Shown here: positions 19,948 through 31,169 of the stretch, piece by piece
How positions within the stretch are numbered: position 1 is the first letter of the stretch
Layout: each line of letters starts with the position of its first letter
DNA from: Adenophora triphylla var. japonica
Lineage: Eukaryota; Streptophyta; Magnoliopsida; Asterales; Campanulaceae
Length of the DNA stretch: 64,000 bases
NCBI GenBank assembly: GCA_022495995.1
Contig: JAFEMH010001490.1
Span: 402,387 to 466,386, forward strand
Reading direction: 5' to 3'
Notes under the pieces: generated by a model
The model's database searches: none
What the model saw: the letters and a program-made list of their open reading frames with translations, nothing else
Told to the model about the DNA's origin: nothing
Program-made: the position numbers and the translations under genes

Positions 19948-20725
19948 ATGGCGGGTAATGATGGAGATTAGGATCGGGCTTTGGGTAATGTTGGTAATCC
20001 GAATGCCGAAATGATGGATATGTTCCGAGTGTTTCTTCAGAATATGGCAAATCGTAATCAAGGTAGGGACAACAACAACCCGAAGGAAGGCAAGTGGCAC
20101 CATGGTCTAGAAAAGTTTGTGAAGATGTCTCCTCCTAGCTTCAACGGAGATCCGGATCCGGTGAAGACGGAGAGATGGCTTGAAGCGATGAATAAGATTT
20201 TCTTGGCAATGGAGAGTTCAGATGCAGAAAAGGTGAGATGTGCCGTTTTCAAGTTGGAAGGACCCGCGGAGCACTGGTGGCAGGTAGTGAAGGATGGTTA
20301 GGATTGGGATTTGACACCGCAGACTTGGGAGAATTTCACATGTAAATTTCGGGATCATTTCGTTCCAATGGTGACTAGAGATAAGAAGGAGGTTGAAGTT
20401 TCAAATTGGAGCAAGTGGACAATGTCTATAGCACAAGATTCACCAAGTTTACGGAGTTAGCCCGATATTGTCCCCATTTGGTACCGGATGAAGAGAGGCG
20501 TATCTACGAGGTTCGTGAAAGGCTTAAGGGTAGAGTTCCGAAGCGCCTATTGACTCGTGACTTCGCCAACTTCCAAGCGGCCGCAACATGGCGTATCGGA
20601 TCGAGAATGATATAGAGGAGCATCGTGGAAAATGGAAGGCGGAAACGAAATAGATTCCAAGGTCAAGGTTCGGGCGTAATGAGGACAACCGAGGACAGTA
20701 GCTCCGGGAGCAGGTAGAGGAGGAT
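19948..20725 (+). pseudogene. Tekay gag (capsid), broken
   Basis: Starts ATG at 19948 (MAGNDGD), meets an in-frame TAG at 19969, then continues with NAEMMDMFRVFLQNM, PPSFNGDPDPVKTERWLEAM and KCAVFKLEGPAEHWW-like sequence (retrotransposon gag domain). A second TAG interrupts at about 20299. The frame shifts near 20400 into STRFTKFTELARYCPHLVPD and RLKGRVPKRLL, and shifts again near 20600. At least two stops and two frameshifts mean no full capsid protein is made from this copy. Confidence 0.85.
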
Positions 20726-20727
20726 TT

Positions 20728-21750
20728 GTGGCGGCTCCTACAAACCGTTCGCCTCCAGGTCAGTTTGGGGCATTGTGTGGATATTGCAAGAAGCCAGGGC
20801 ATTCGGAGGACAAGTGTTGGAGCAAGCAAGGCCGATGTTTAGAGTGTGGGGCGACAGGCCATTTCCGGAGGAATTGTCCCAAGTGGCAGAATAAGCAAGC
20901 TTCGGGTAGTGGTCAAGGGGGACAAGGTAGTGGTGTGAAGAGAGGTGTCGACGGGAAACCCAAAGATAGAGTGCAAGGTAGAGTGTTTGCCTTGGGTCGA
21001 GGAGAGGTCGATCCTAATGCCGTCATTAGAGGTATAGTCCCTGTCTCAGGAGTTAAGGCCCGCATTCTTATAGATCCCGGGTCTTCCCATTCATTTGTGG
21101 CATCTCATTTTGCATTTTCATTGCATAAACTGCCTGAATCTATGCCTTATGTGTTGGAGGTCTCTACTCCTATGGGAGAGTGCCTTACATCTTCTTTGAT
21201 ATATCGTGGTTGTGATGTGACTATTTGTGAGCATGTATTGCCGGTGGATTTGGTCGAGTTACCAATCCGTGACTTTGATGTGATCCTTGGGATGGATTGG
21301 TTGAGTCAGTGTCATGCTTTGATAGACTGTCGTAGAAAGCGAGTCTCATTTGCCATGCCTGATATGCCTACTTTTATATTTGATGCGGACAAATCTATGT
21401 TCGGTTTACATGTTATTTCTGCTTTAAAGGCTAGAAAGATGCTATCTAAGGGGTGTGCGGGGTACTTGGCTTATGTGGTAGATTCCAATAAGAAGTCCCC
21501 CGAGTTAGCTCATGTCCCGGTTGTTAGTGAATTTAGTGACGTGTTTTCTAGTGAGTACTCTATGCCTCCGGATCGTGAGGTAGAGTTTTGTATTGACTTA
21601 GTGCCCGGTACCGCCCCTATCTCTAAAGCACCCTATAGAATGGCTCCTACGAGAGTTAAAAGAGTTGAAGGTCCAGTTGCAAGAATTGCTAGACCGGGGT
21701 TTTATACGCCCAAGTGTGTCTCCGTGGGGAGCACCGGTTCTATTTGTTAG
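20728..21750 (+). pseudogene. Tekay gag C-terminus, zinc knuckles and protease
   Basis: An open stretch of 340 codons. Two CCHC zinc knuckles (CGYCKKPGHSEDKC and CLECGATGHFRRNC, about residues 13-50) bind the RNA genome. The aspartic protease follows, with active-site phrase ILIDPGSSHSFV and the second conserved phrase FDVILGMDWL. The stretch runs into the linker before reverse transcriptase ([20 protein letters not shown]), then a frameshift near 21690 moves the reading frame to the next block. Confidence 0.88.
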
Positions 21751-24385
21751 AAAGAAGGATGGTACCTTACGATTATGTATAGATTATCATTTGTTGAACC
21801 AAGCCACCATAAAGAATAAGTATCCTCTTCCGCATATAGACGATTTATTTGACCAGCTCCAAGGTTCCGTTATCTACTCAAAACTTGATTTGAGAAGCGG
21901 ATACCATCAGTTGAAGATTAGGCCGGATGATATTGCCAAAACAGCTTTCCGAACTAGATATGGTCATTATGAGTTTGATGTGATGCCTTTTGGGTTGACT
22001 AATGCTCCAGCCGTGTTTATGGATATGATGAACCGTGTTTTCAAGCCCTATCTTGATAGTTTTGTGGTGGTATTCATAGACGACATCCTTGTATATTCTA
22101 AGTCCCGGGAGGAGCATGAAAATCATTTGAGGATTGTCTTGTCAGTTCTTCGTGAGAAGCAGTTGTACGCCAAGTTCAGCAAGTGTGAGTTTTGGCTTGA
22201 GCAGGTTTCTTTCTTGGGGCATGTAGTGTCGAGTTCGGGAATTTCCGTGGACCCTTCGAAAATTGAAGTCGTGGTTAATTGGAAGCAACCTTCGACTGTG
22301 ACGGAGGTCCGTAGTTTTCTTGGTTTGGCGGGGTATTACCGAAGGTTTATTGAGGGGTTTTCTCGGATTGCTACTCCATTGACTAGGTTGACTCGGAAAG
22401 ATGTATCATTTGTATGGGATTCTAAGTGTGAAGCAAGTTTTAATGAATTGAAGAAGAGGTTGACGACGGCTCCTGTTCTTACCCTTCCGGATGGTTGCGA
22501 GAATTTTGTGATCTATAGTGATGCCTCTAAGGCGGGTTTGGGGTGTGTCCTAATGCAAAATGGGAAAGTTATTGCGTATGCCTCTAGAAAGTTATCACCG
22601 GCGGAACAGAATTACCCTACTCATGATATGGAATTGGCGGCGATCGTGTTTGCGTTGCATAAGTGGAAGCATTACCTTTATGGGGCGAAATTTGAGATAT
22701 TCACGGACCATAAGAGTTTGAAATACTTATTTACCCAGAAGGAGTTGAACAACCGGCAAAGAAGATGGTTAGAGTTTTTGAAGGATTTTGATTGTGTAAT
22801 ATCTTATCACCCGGGAAAGGCCAATGTGGTGGCGGATGCGATTAGCCGAAAGGCTTATGTGACAGCTTTGAGTACCCAAGAGTTGAGGAGTGAAGTATTA
22901 CTTGCGAATGTGCGAGTCGTTCCTATATTGTATGAAGATTTGAAGGAAGCTCAACAAGGTGATCCGGAGTTGAAGAAAATTTTAGATCAAGTGCAAGATG
23001 GGAAAGCCGGGGAGTTTGTGTTGAAAAGAGATGGGATTTTAACCTTTCAAGGGAGAATTTGCGTTCCTTCTTCACCGGAAATCAAGAGGCGTGTCTTAGA
23101 GGATGGCCATAAGTCCAAGTTTGAGATTCATTCGGGTAGTACCAAAATGTATCAAGACTTGAAGCGTGGGTATTGGTGGAATGGAATGAAAAGAGAAATT
23201 GCGGATTACGTTTCTAAGTGTTTAACTTGTCAAAAAATCAAAGCAGAACATCAGAGACCGGCGGGACTACTTCAACCATTGGATATTCCGGAGTGGAAAT
23301 GGGAAGGGATCTCGATGGATTTTGTTTCGGGTTTGCCTCTTACCGCGAAGAAGATGGATGCTATTTGGGTTATTGTGGATCGGTTGACGAAGTCGGCTCA
23401 TTTTCTTCCGGTATCAACCAAGTTTTCGTTAGAGAAGTTAGCCCAGTTATATATGAAGGAGACTGTGAGACTTCACGGGGTTCCGATTAGTATTGTTTCC
23501 GACAGAGATCCGATATTTACTTCTAGATTTTGGAGAGCATTGCATGAAGCCTTGGGTTCTAAATTGTGTTTCAGTACGGCGTTTCATCCTCAAACCGACG
23601 GTCAGTCCGAGAGAACTATTCAGATACTTGAGGATATGTTACGGGCTTGTGTGATGGATTTCCAATTGTCATGGGAGGATCATCTACCTTTAGTGGAGTT
23701 TGCCTACAACACTAGTTATCAGTCTAGTATCGAGATGGCTCCGTATGAGGCGTTGTATGGTAGGAAGTGTAGATCTCCGATGTGTTGGGACGAAGTTGGT
23801 GAAGCAAGACTTTGGGGCCCGGATTTGGTTAGAGATTCAACGGAGAAGATCAAGGTGATTCGGGATAGATTGAAGACGGCTCAGAGTAGACAGAAAAGCT
23901 ACGCCGACAATAGAAGACGGGATTTATCTTTTCAGGTTGGTGACTTTGTGTTCTTGAAGGTCTCTCCGAGGACGGGAATTAAAAGGTTTGGTAATAAGGG
24001 TAAATTGGCTTCGAGGTTCGTTGGTCCGTTTGAAATTCTAGAAAAGATTGGGGATTTGGCTTATCGGTTGGCGTTACCTCCCTCTTTTTCTTTACTCCAT
24101 GATGTATTTCATGTTTCTATGTTGAGGAAGTATTGTCATGATCCTTCCCACATCTTGAGTTCTCCCCCCGATGATGTTCAAGCGGATATGCCTTATGTTG
24201 AGGAACCGTTGCGAGTCTTAGAGTTCCAAGTTAAGGAGTTGAGGACTAAGAGTATTCCGATAGTGAAGGTCCTTTGGAAGAATCACACCGTCGAGGAAGC
24301 AACGTGGGAGCTAGAGTCGGAGATGAGAGCAAAATACCCTTGGTTGTTTGAGCATCCAAGTAAGTCTTTTAAAAATTCGGGATGA
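21665..24385 (+). CDS. Tekay pol: RT, RNase H, integrase, chromodomain
   Basis: 906 open codons. Reverse transcriptase has [17 protein letters not shown], the conserved [12 protein letters not shown] and the catalytic FIDDILVYS. RNase H has the acidic set in [27 protein letters not shown] and [11 protein letters not shown]. Integrase has the HHCC finger ([11 protein letters not shown]...CLTCQK) and the catalytic core with [21 protein letters not shown] and [12 protein letters not shown], then the GPF/Y module ([17 protein letters not shown]). The final 60 residues form a chromodomain-like tail ([18 protein letters not shown]) that may direct integration to heterochromatin. All catalytic residues are present. 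The block is separated from protease by a frameshift, so only the enzyme part is intact. Confidence 0.92.
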   Translation: MKVQLQELLDRGFIRPSVSPWGAPVLFVRKKDGTLRLCIDYHLLNQATIKNKYPLPHIDDLFDQLQGSVIYSKLDLRSGYHQLKIRPDDIAKTAFRTRYGHYEFDVMPFGLTNAPAVFMDMMNRVFKPYLDSFVVVFIDDILVYSKSREEHENHLRIVLSVLREKQLYAKFSKCEFWLEQVSFLGHVVSSSGISVDPSKIEVVVNWKQPSTVTEVRSFLGLAGYYRRFIEGFSRIATPLTRLTRKDVSFVWDSKCEASFNELKKRLTTAPVLTLPDGCENFVIYSDASKAGLGCVLMQNGKVIAYASRKLSPAEQNYPTHDMELAAIVFALHKWKHYLYGAKFEIFTDHKSLKYLFTQKELNNRQRRWLEFLKDFDCVISYHPGKANVVADAISRKAYVTALSTQELRSEVLLANVRVVPILYEDLKEAQQGDPELKKILDQVQDGKAGEFVLKRDGILTFQGRICVPSSPEIKRRVLEDGHKSKFEIHSGSTKMYQDLKRGYWWNGMKREIADYVSKCLTCQKIKAEHQRPAGLLQPLDIPEWKWEGISMDFVSGLPLTAKKMDAIWVIVDRLTKSAHFLPVSTKFSLEKLAQLYMKETVRLHGVPISIVSDRDPIFTSRFWRALHEALGSKLCFSTAFHPQTDGQSERTIQILEDMLRACVMDFQLSWEDHLPLVEFAYNTSYQSSIEMAPYEALYGRKCRSPMCWDEVGEARLWGPDLVRDSTEKIKVIRDRLKTAQSRQKSYADNRRRDLSFQVGDFVFLKVSPRTGIKRFGNKGKLASRFVGPFEILEKIGDLAYRLALPPSFSLLHDVFHVSMLRKYCHDPSHILSSPPDDVQADMPYVEEPLRVLEFQVKELRTKSIPIVKVLWKNHTVEEATWELESEMRAKYPWLFEHPSKSFKNSG

Positions 24386-24389
24386 ATTT

Positions 24390-24407
24390 TCTTTAAGGGG
24401 GAGTGAG
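24390..24407 (+). promoter_or_regulatory. Tekay polypurine tract
   Basis: CTTTAAGGGGGAGTGAG directly precedes the 3' LTR; purine-rich run where plus-strand DNA synthesis would start. Confidence 0.8.
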
Positions 24408-26765
24408 TGTAACGACCCTAACCCTAGGCACTAATTTAGCATCATATTGTGTGCTTTTAATATTATTGTTAATATTATGTATTCATTTTTATATACTTGA
24501 TTTCTTATATTAGGATAAAATGATAGAAAAATAAAATAATGTTCTAGGGGAAAATATAAAAATAGAAAATAAATAAAGTAATAGGGTGGAGTGGTAATAA
24601 AATGGACAAATAAAATGTTATGAGTTGGGAGGGTATTTTAATTTGGTTGAAAGAGTTTTTATAGAAGCATAGGGTGAGGGGGGGACCAATTCCCCTAATT
24701 CCCTCTCCTTTCCCCTCTCAAGTCAAGGCTACCCATACCTTCCATACTTTTCCCTTACACTTTCCATACTCCCTCTATTCACCTCCATCATCCTCCTCAT
24801 TTCTCTCTTACCATTTTCCATGGAAACCCCATTGTAAAACCCACCTCTTCTCAAGCTCCTACCAAGTTCATTCCTTTTCCATTTTTAAATCCAAGTGTAC
24901 TTTTGTGATTGGTGCATCTAAGGGAGTTAATCAAGCCAAGAAAATCCTCATTCCATCTTGTAATTGCTAAGGTGAGTTATTATGACCCTTCCCTTCTTTA
25001 AATGTTCATGAAGATTAAATGTTGTTATTGTTGTTCTAATGACTATTTGATGCTTGAGGAAAACCTTCTTGGATTGAGGAATTTGTTAGTTTATAGAAAA
25101 TGTTGTGGTTCATGGAAGTGGTAATGATCTAGGTTTAGGGCATGGTACTTGGGAGATTAAATGAGTTAGAAGGAAGTAACAAAGTTAGAAATTTCCTTTA
25201 GGTTCATAAATTAGAAGGCACTTGGTTGGAAAATTGGATTCTTGGGAAATTGTTGTTGTTGCTGCTGCTGCTACCTGTTCTGGGCCGAGGCACGAGTCAT
25301 GCCCCTTGGCACGAGTCGTGCCCTTGGCCAAATCGTGACCACGAGTCGTGCCTATGAGGCCAAGTCGTTCTGATTAACTTAAGGGAATGAGCACGAGTCG
25401 TGCCCTGAGGCACGAGTCGTGCCATGTGGAGGTCACGAGTCGTGACCTGGTTAAAGGGAAGTCGTGCCTTGTTTCGGGACGCCAGAATCAGAGAAGGGTC
25501 AAATGGGCACGAGTCGTGCCCTGGCCTGGTTTCTCACATCAACTTTAGAGCTGTTCAAACCCAATTAAACTTGAACCAAAATGAAATCTCTTTAACCTAG
25601 ATTAAAGTAGAATACTTTGACTACACAATGACATCTTAAGTGATCAAAATGGAATTGGGGAAGTACTTTAAATGTTGCTTGGAAAACGCTAGTTAACCTA
25701 GTTTGGTAACTTGACAAATATGATCCCAACTTGGTAGATTTAACTTGGACCTTTAAAGAGGCTACGTATTATTGTATAATGACCTTGTAGGATGGATTGA
25801 TGATACTTCCTTGCCTTACTTGAGTTCATATACATTGTTTATATTATGCATAGTGTGTTGAATAAATGTTGCACTATGATATTGGTTGGACATGAGTATA
25901 TTTTACCATGTTGCTATATTGTTATCCCTTTTTGTGGATTATGTTTCAAGTAACTATTATGTGCTTGATAATGTGTTAATCAGCTGATGTTGGGGGTATA
26001 ACATAATACGATCAATTATGGAAGTGTGACCTAATGTGATCGGATTATGTTATATACGTGACAGATCCCCTCACGGCCGCGGGTCGGGGTTATAGCATCT
26101 GTAGTGAGCCAAAAGCCTTACAGAGTTGCTACTATCTTATATGGTTCCCTGAGAAACGGGTCTTATAAGATGTGAGTATTGCTTAAGCAGCTCACCTAAG
26201 ATTGGAATATTATATCCAATGTTGTACGACTATTGTTCAGACGGGAAAAGGTAAACCGAGGTAATGAAAGGTGTTTACAGCTTTTCCAATGTGTGATATG
26301 CGACTTGTTATGTGTTGCATCTTATCTGGCATATTGCTGCATTCATAATAGCTTGCTGAGATTTATTCTCACCCCTCTCCCTTTAATGTTTTTAGATCCC
26401 GAGACAGGCGGACCGGCCAAGTAAGGACGGAAAGGAGTTGGAAGTAATCTTTTGGGTATTGTCGGGATACGTATAGGTTGGCGTAGAAAGTATATTTTGG
26501 TATAGTTCCTTCATGGAGTTTGTAATTATAAACTTTCGTTTCTACGTTATAACCACAATCTTTTGTAATTAAACAGTTGAATGTTTTCAAAGTTGGTCAA
26601 CTCCTCCTCCAATGTGGAGAGGAGTGGAGTTATTTTGAAATGGATATGTTAAGTATGTTTATGTTTGAAGTTTAAATCAAAGTTTTAAAAGTTTAGGAAT
26701 ATTTGAGTTAGTTTGAGGGCGCTCCAGCTCGGGACACGTGTAGGTTCCGGGTCGGGGTCCTCACA
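24408..26765 (+). repeat. Tekay 3' LTR
   Basis: About 2358 bp, TGTAACGACCCTAACCC to GTCCTCACA, followed by the target duplication CCACC. Differs from the 5' LTR by scattered substitutions, one 18-bp-scale gain near 25223 (TTGGAAAATTGGATTC), loss of one palindrome near 25520 and a divergent GC-rich patch at about 26060-26090. Confidence 0.92.
25288..25521. repeat. seven palindromes of the GGCACGAGTCGTGCC family in the 3' LTR
   Basis: Counterpart of the cluster in the 5' LTR, with the first copy mutated (CGAGTCATGCC) and the final copy absent. Spacing of the others is unchanged. Confidence 0.88.
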
Positions 26766-26791
26766 CCACCTCTTTGTAAAGTTAGGATCAC

Positions 26792-27076
26792 GCTCCAATG
26801 AGAACCGTTTAAAATGAGAACTGTGAGAATCACTTGTATACAGTAGATATTTAGCTACTGTATACATATACAATAGACTGTATACATATACAGTAAATAC
26901 TTAGCTACTGTATACAAGTGTATACGTGTGGTTATATACTTGTGTACAGTAGATACTTAACTACTGTATACATATACAGTAGACTGTATATGTATACAGT
27001 AGCTAAGTATCTACTGTAAACAAGTGTATACAAGTGGTTCTCACGATTCTCATTTTGTTATGGTTCTCATTTGAGC
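26792..27076. mobile_element. fold-back MITE rich in TATACAGTAG
   Basis: The ends GCTCCAATGAGAACC and GGTTCTCATTTGAGC are inverted repeats. Just inside, ATGAGAACTGTGAGAATC is mirrored by GATTCTCATTTT with ..TTCTCACGATTC. The centre holds many copies of CTACTGTATAC and GTATACAGTAG in both directions, giving several overlapping hairpins. Non-coding. Confidence 0.7.
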
Positions 27077-27392
27077 ACCTACCCGTAAAGTTAATAGTTT
27101 TTAGCTATCATAGTTTTATATATACTGAATTATCATTACCAACTCTTCTTCATGTCATTAGAACTGAAAATTGATTAGCAACAATTTGATACCATACTTG
27201 TGCACCCAATTATTTTTGCAGACTGAGAATAAGATGAACACATTCATTGCTACTTAAAATCAAATTACATATAAAATCTTCACTACCCCGACCTCCGTCT
27301 CAGATGAATCAATGACTATTTGTGTTCTTAAGGCTACTAGGGACAGACAGGACAGGCCAGGCCACACACAATCCTCCAAAAATAACAAGTAA

Positions 27393-29447
27393 TTAGGGTG
27401 ATGTCGATTTGGCTGAGAACCAGGCAAGTGCACCAACAAATGGAGCATTTATATAAGTAGCTGGCTCAGATTGCTGATAATTACTCCGATCATCAGAGAA
27501 ATTATCATTGTTATTTGGACCGCCCAAGATAGCTCCAATGAGGACATTAGGGTTGGGTGAGGCAGAGTATAAGTACTGGAACCCCTCATTGCAAGATATG
27601 CGATCAGGATGTGCATGAACAGATGGTACAGATGATCCCCTGTGGTGGACATGCTGAGGATACTTGTTCCCAAACCCTACCATGTAGGACATTTTTTCTG
27701 GATTATCACCTAGTATATAGTCAACTTGTTTCTTTGCCTGCAAAATGAGCTTATCTGCAGTGACAGTTGAGGTCCCACATGTTGCATAGCGCCCGCTTGA
27801 TCTGAGAGACTTAGCGTATGTCAAGAGAAGAAAGGTTGATGTTGTAACGTACTGGAGATTGCTCTCACTTCCTTTGTAGAAAAGTCCCCCTACATTTCCA
27901 AAACAATTGAGAAATCCAAGTAAATCTCGGCTGCAGTTGTTGATTAGTGCTCTTATAATAGGACCATAAGTAGTCAAGAAACTATAGCAAGTAGCTCACC
28001 AGGGGTATATTGGGCTTGGAAATTAGGTGATCCAGGTATGAGAGAGCATATGTAGTTGTCAGAATGTTGTTTATATAGCTGAAATTCTTGGGTATTCTTC
28101 TCTAAGAATTCCTAATTGGAGCCAATGAAAAAGAGAAATTAATTACAAGAGAAATGCAATCTAATTTTCAACTTGGTAAGGAGTAAGTGAGTAGAAGAAG
28201 GAGACCTTGGCAAGAATAATTTTGGTCCCAGCTCTCTTATCGTCCCAACTGAAGGAAAAGTCATCGTCGTCTGCTCCCATGATGTGGCCATTAGAGTGGA
28301 TATAAGACAAATAAGAGGCATCATGTGAAGCTCTATGAATCCATGTTGCTCCCCATAATAGCTCATCCTAATTAAAAAAACAACATCAACATACACCTTT
28401 CAGTTATTTAATATTTCAGGTAAAGCTGAGTGGATAGGCTTAGATAATAATCTCACTTGGTATCCAGAGTAAGAACAGTAAAAGGGGCAGACAACTGAGT
28501 TGAGAGAGTCACTATATGAGCCCCTGTACCTGTCTGCAAAATCAAATACCTGCAACACACAAATTACATAAATATATATATAGTGTCGTTAATAATGCAT
28601 GCATGAATATTGAAAGTCTAGTTTTATAGTAACATTATTTAATTACTTTGATGGCAGTTTGAAGAAGTTTGGTGGAATAAGAAGGATCAGAGTCCTTAAA
28701 GACAATTGAAGCAGCTGCTAGTGCAGCTGCTGTCTCTGCTGCAACGTCAGATCCTGGATTTTGAGGGGTAACTTTATAGACATTACGGGGAGTATCCATG
28801 TCCTCAGGTCTTTCCCAGCATCTGTGATCTGCATTTGGGTCTCCCACCTGCAATGGTTTACAAGTTATGGGATGGAAAGTGGGACATTTATTATATATGG
28901 AACAGAGGGAGGGAGTATATATAATTACTTGGACGTATAATGTGTCAGGAGTGGCAGTGGCTGCTTTGAGAAGATAATCGGTGCCCCAACGAAGAGCAGC
29001 TTTGGCATTATCAACTTGGTTGTGGGTGGCCATGGACATGGAGTCACCAAACTCAATAACACTCCAAGCTAACAAGGTGGTGGTGAAAGCCATTGGCAAA
29101 CCAAATTTAACATTGTCACCGGCATCATAATAACCACCCACAAGGTCCACCTGTTACAAGAGTAGTAATTAATACTACGTTATGTTACCAAATAATGTAT
29201 TATGTATGTAATTAAAAATAACTACATATATATATACATGATTGGAGGAGCCATCAGATAAACCGGAATCAGCTCTCCAAGCGAGGCGTTGATTGGAAGG
29301 TAATTTGCCAGACCTCTGACCTTGAAAAAAGAGAATAGATTTATCGAGAGCGTCAGAGTAATCTTGTGGAGTGAAGAAGGGTTTGGAGAATGAAGAAGAA
29401 ATAAGGGCTAATAATAGGAAGAAGAATGTATAAGAAGCAACAGCCAT
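27393..29447 (-). CDS. GH9 endo-1,4-beta-glucanase (class B type)
   Basis: Seven exons, 5' to 3': 29238-29447, 28929-29150, 28647-28847, 28457-28549, 28206-28367, 28000-28111 and 27393-27889, all with GT..AG introns; together 1497 bp, 498 residues. A signal peptide ([21 protein letters not shown]) targets the wall. The catalytic domain has [19 protein letters not shown] with the catalytic aspartates, [12 protein letters not shown], the signature HVHHRGSS and the C-terminal [16 protein letters not shown] with the acid glutamate. It ends after [12 protein letters not shown] with no carbohydrate-binding module and no membrane anchor, so class B. The enzyme hydrolyses beta-1,4-glucan in cell-wall loosening, abscission or secondary wall formation. 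Intron 2 holds a MITE-end remnant near 28895-28915. The gene looks intact. Confidence 0.94.
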
Positions 29448-29790
29448 TTTATCTTAGCTACTTGGTAGTTAAAAGGGTGGAAGTATTTATAGGGTTAATT
29501 GGTTGGCAGTTAGTTATGTGGATAGATGACATTCACGGGACGGGAGTAACAAAAAACAAAAAAAAAAACATTTGCACCGTTTTTCAGTTCACTCTTCTGT
29601 TACATACTATCACGTTCACGTCACGTGATTGGCCACACCACACCCACACACACTCCCTGCTTTTTCTTTCTTTCTTTCTTTACCTTTACCTTCACCTTTT
29701 CTTTTTTTGTTATTTCCAACTACTTTTCGTCAACACTTTCTTCTTCAAATTACAAATTACTAAATAAAGTCATCGTAAACATAATTAGAA
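29448..29790. other. upstream region of the GH9 gene
   Basis: On the minus strand a TATAAATA box is at 29484-29491, close to the start codon at 29447, which would give a very short leader. A CT-rich microsatellite-like tract (TTTCTTTCTTTCTTTACC) is at 29662-29690. No gene. Confidence 0.45.
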
Positions 29791-30019
29791 ACGGCCTAAC
29801 ATTCTATAAGAATTTCTTCCTTGGTTTTCTTATTCATCATAAGTCAGTATATATACAACGTTGAGCTAATCACGCCTCAATCCTTACCACTAATCTAGGA
29901 ACTAATCTTGGTATAAGATTACTTTACAACCTAACTGATACACTTAACTAAGGAAGGGATATATATATATATATATGCAATATAAATATATACACCAAAT
30001 AATATCTAATATTCTAACA
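29791..30019 (-). mobile_element. partial copia LTR
   Basis: On the minus strand this begins TGTTAGAATATTAGATATTA right after the end of the copia RNase H fragment, as a 3' LTR would. It includes the (AT)n run at 29959-29976. The outer end is not defined, and no second LTR is present. Confidence 0.6.
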
Positions 30020-30440
30020 CTCCCCTTCAGTCGAAACGGGAGGAAGTCGGACTTTGAGACTGGAGCGGAAATCTTCAAATAAAATCAACGGAAGTCCCTT
30101 AATAAAAATGTCCACAACTTGATGACGTGAGGGAATATGTAGTACATGAACGTCTCCACGAGAAACATGTTCACGCACAAAATGTATGTCCATCTCGACA
30201 TGTTTGGTGCGTTGATGTTGAACTGGGTTTCCCGATAAATAAATGGCACTAATATTGTCGCAGTATACTAAGGTGGCCTTGGATACCAGACAATGTAGCT
30301 CGAGTAATAAGTTCCGAAGCCAACATGTTTCGGAAACAACATTAGCAACCCCGGGATACTCTACCTCGGCACTAGAACGAGAGTTGCTTGTCGTTTGGCG
30401 GACCAAGAAATCAAATTATCCCCGAGGAAAACAACATTAG
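30020..30440 (-). pseudogene. Ty1/copia RNase H fragment
   Basis: Minus-strand frames give the end of copia pol: a worn LISWSAKRQ..SRSSAEVEY, then VYCDNISAIYLSGNPVQH, TKHVEMDIHFVREHV and VLHIPSRHQVVDIFIKGLP. These are the RNase H signature and the terminal phrase of plant copia polyproteins. No other part of pol is nearby, so it is a 5'-truncated remnant. Confidence 0.88.
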
Positions 30441-31169
30441 CCAGGATTATCTCTTTTGTTTCCTTTACGTTACTAAAGCCAATTTAAATTTAAATATATA
30501 TGGTCATGACCTCAAAGTCTTAATTATCCCAAAGATAGATAGATTGTTTCACATTGATTTAATTTTGATACTCAACATTATTAATTTTATGAATTTGTAA
30601 AAATTTTCATTGATGAAGTGGATGTAACACACTACTTCAAATTATTATGGAAGAAACAAAATTAATTAAGTAGAATGTATGGTGGAACTTGAAAAATTTA
30701 CATAGTCAAAGAGCTCAAGATCTGGGTTTCGAAACCCACCAAATGCAGTTTTTAGCACTTTAGTGTCACTCTTATAATATAATAGATTAAGTCATTAATT
30801 AATAAAAAAATATTTTTCAAAAAATGAAAAAAAAAAAAAAATTACGCAGGAGGATGGTGGAGGAAAACACAACAATATTAATAAAATTAAATGTATCTGG
30901 ACGAAGTTAATTGAATACAGTTTATATTAGATATCATTGGCATGTACTATACATTCATAATATCATATCTCAAATGTGCAGCAGACAGATATCAAACTTT
31001 TAGTTTTGGGCAGATAGTTGAGTTGGGATTCGCTACAGAACCTGCAGCAGACAAATATTCATGTCAATACAGGTAGGTCTCTGTTACTACTTGACTATTT
31101 CTTTTTTTGGACATCTCCACTTTGCAAATTTAAGCTACAAAACTGATACAAAGTGGAGTAGCTACCCAA
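30441..31169. other. intergenic, 3' flank of the D27-like gene
   Basis: AT-rich. A phrase CTGGGTTTCGAAACCCACC at 30722-30741 resembles a Pol III B box but has no matching A box or tRNA fold. The last 150 bp is probably the D27-like 3' untranslated region. Confidence 0.45.

Larger units (their letters stand above)
17497..26765 (+). mobile_element. Tekay-lineage Ty3/gypsy retrotransposon
   Basis: A complete 9.27-kb element: LTRs at 17497-19851 and 24408-26765, primer-binding site at 19853, gag and pol in the plus direction, polypurine tract just before the 3' LTR, and target duplication CCACC at 17492-17496 and 26766-26770. Domain order protease, reverse transcriptase, RNase H, integrase, chromodomain is that of chromoviruses, and the C-terminal phrase [15 protein letters not shown] fits the Tekay (Del) lineage. 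LTRs are close to identical apart from a few indels, so insertion is fairly recent. Gag is broken by stops and frameshifts while pol is almost open, so it would need help in trans. Confidence 0.93.

Noticed and set aside
24674..24970. Frame within the Tekay LTR, present in both LTRs
   Set aside because: Conserved only because LTRs are copies of each other; low-complexity S/F/P content, no domain.
30700..30760. Possible SINE or tRNA-derived sequence (GGGTTTCGAAACCC)
   Set aside because: B-box-like phrase only; no A box, no tRNA fold, no tail or target duplication.
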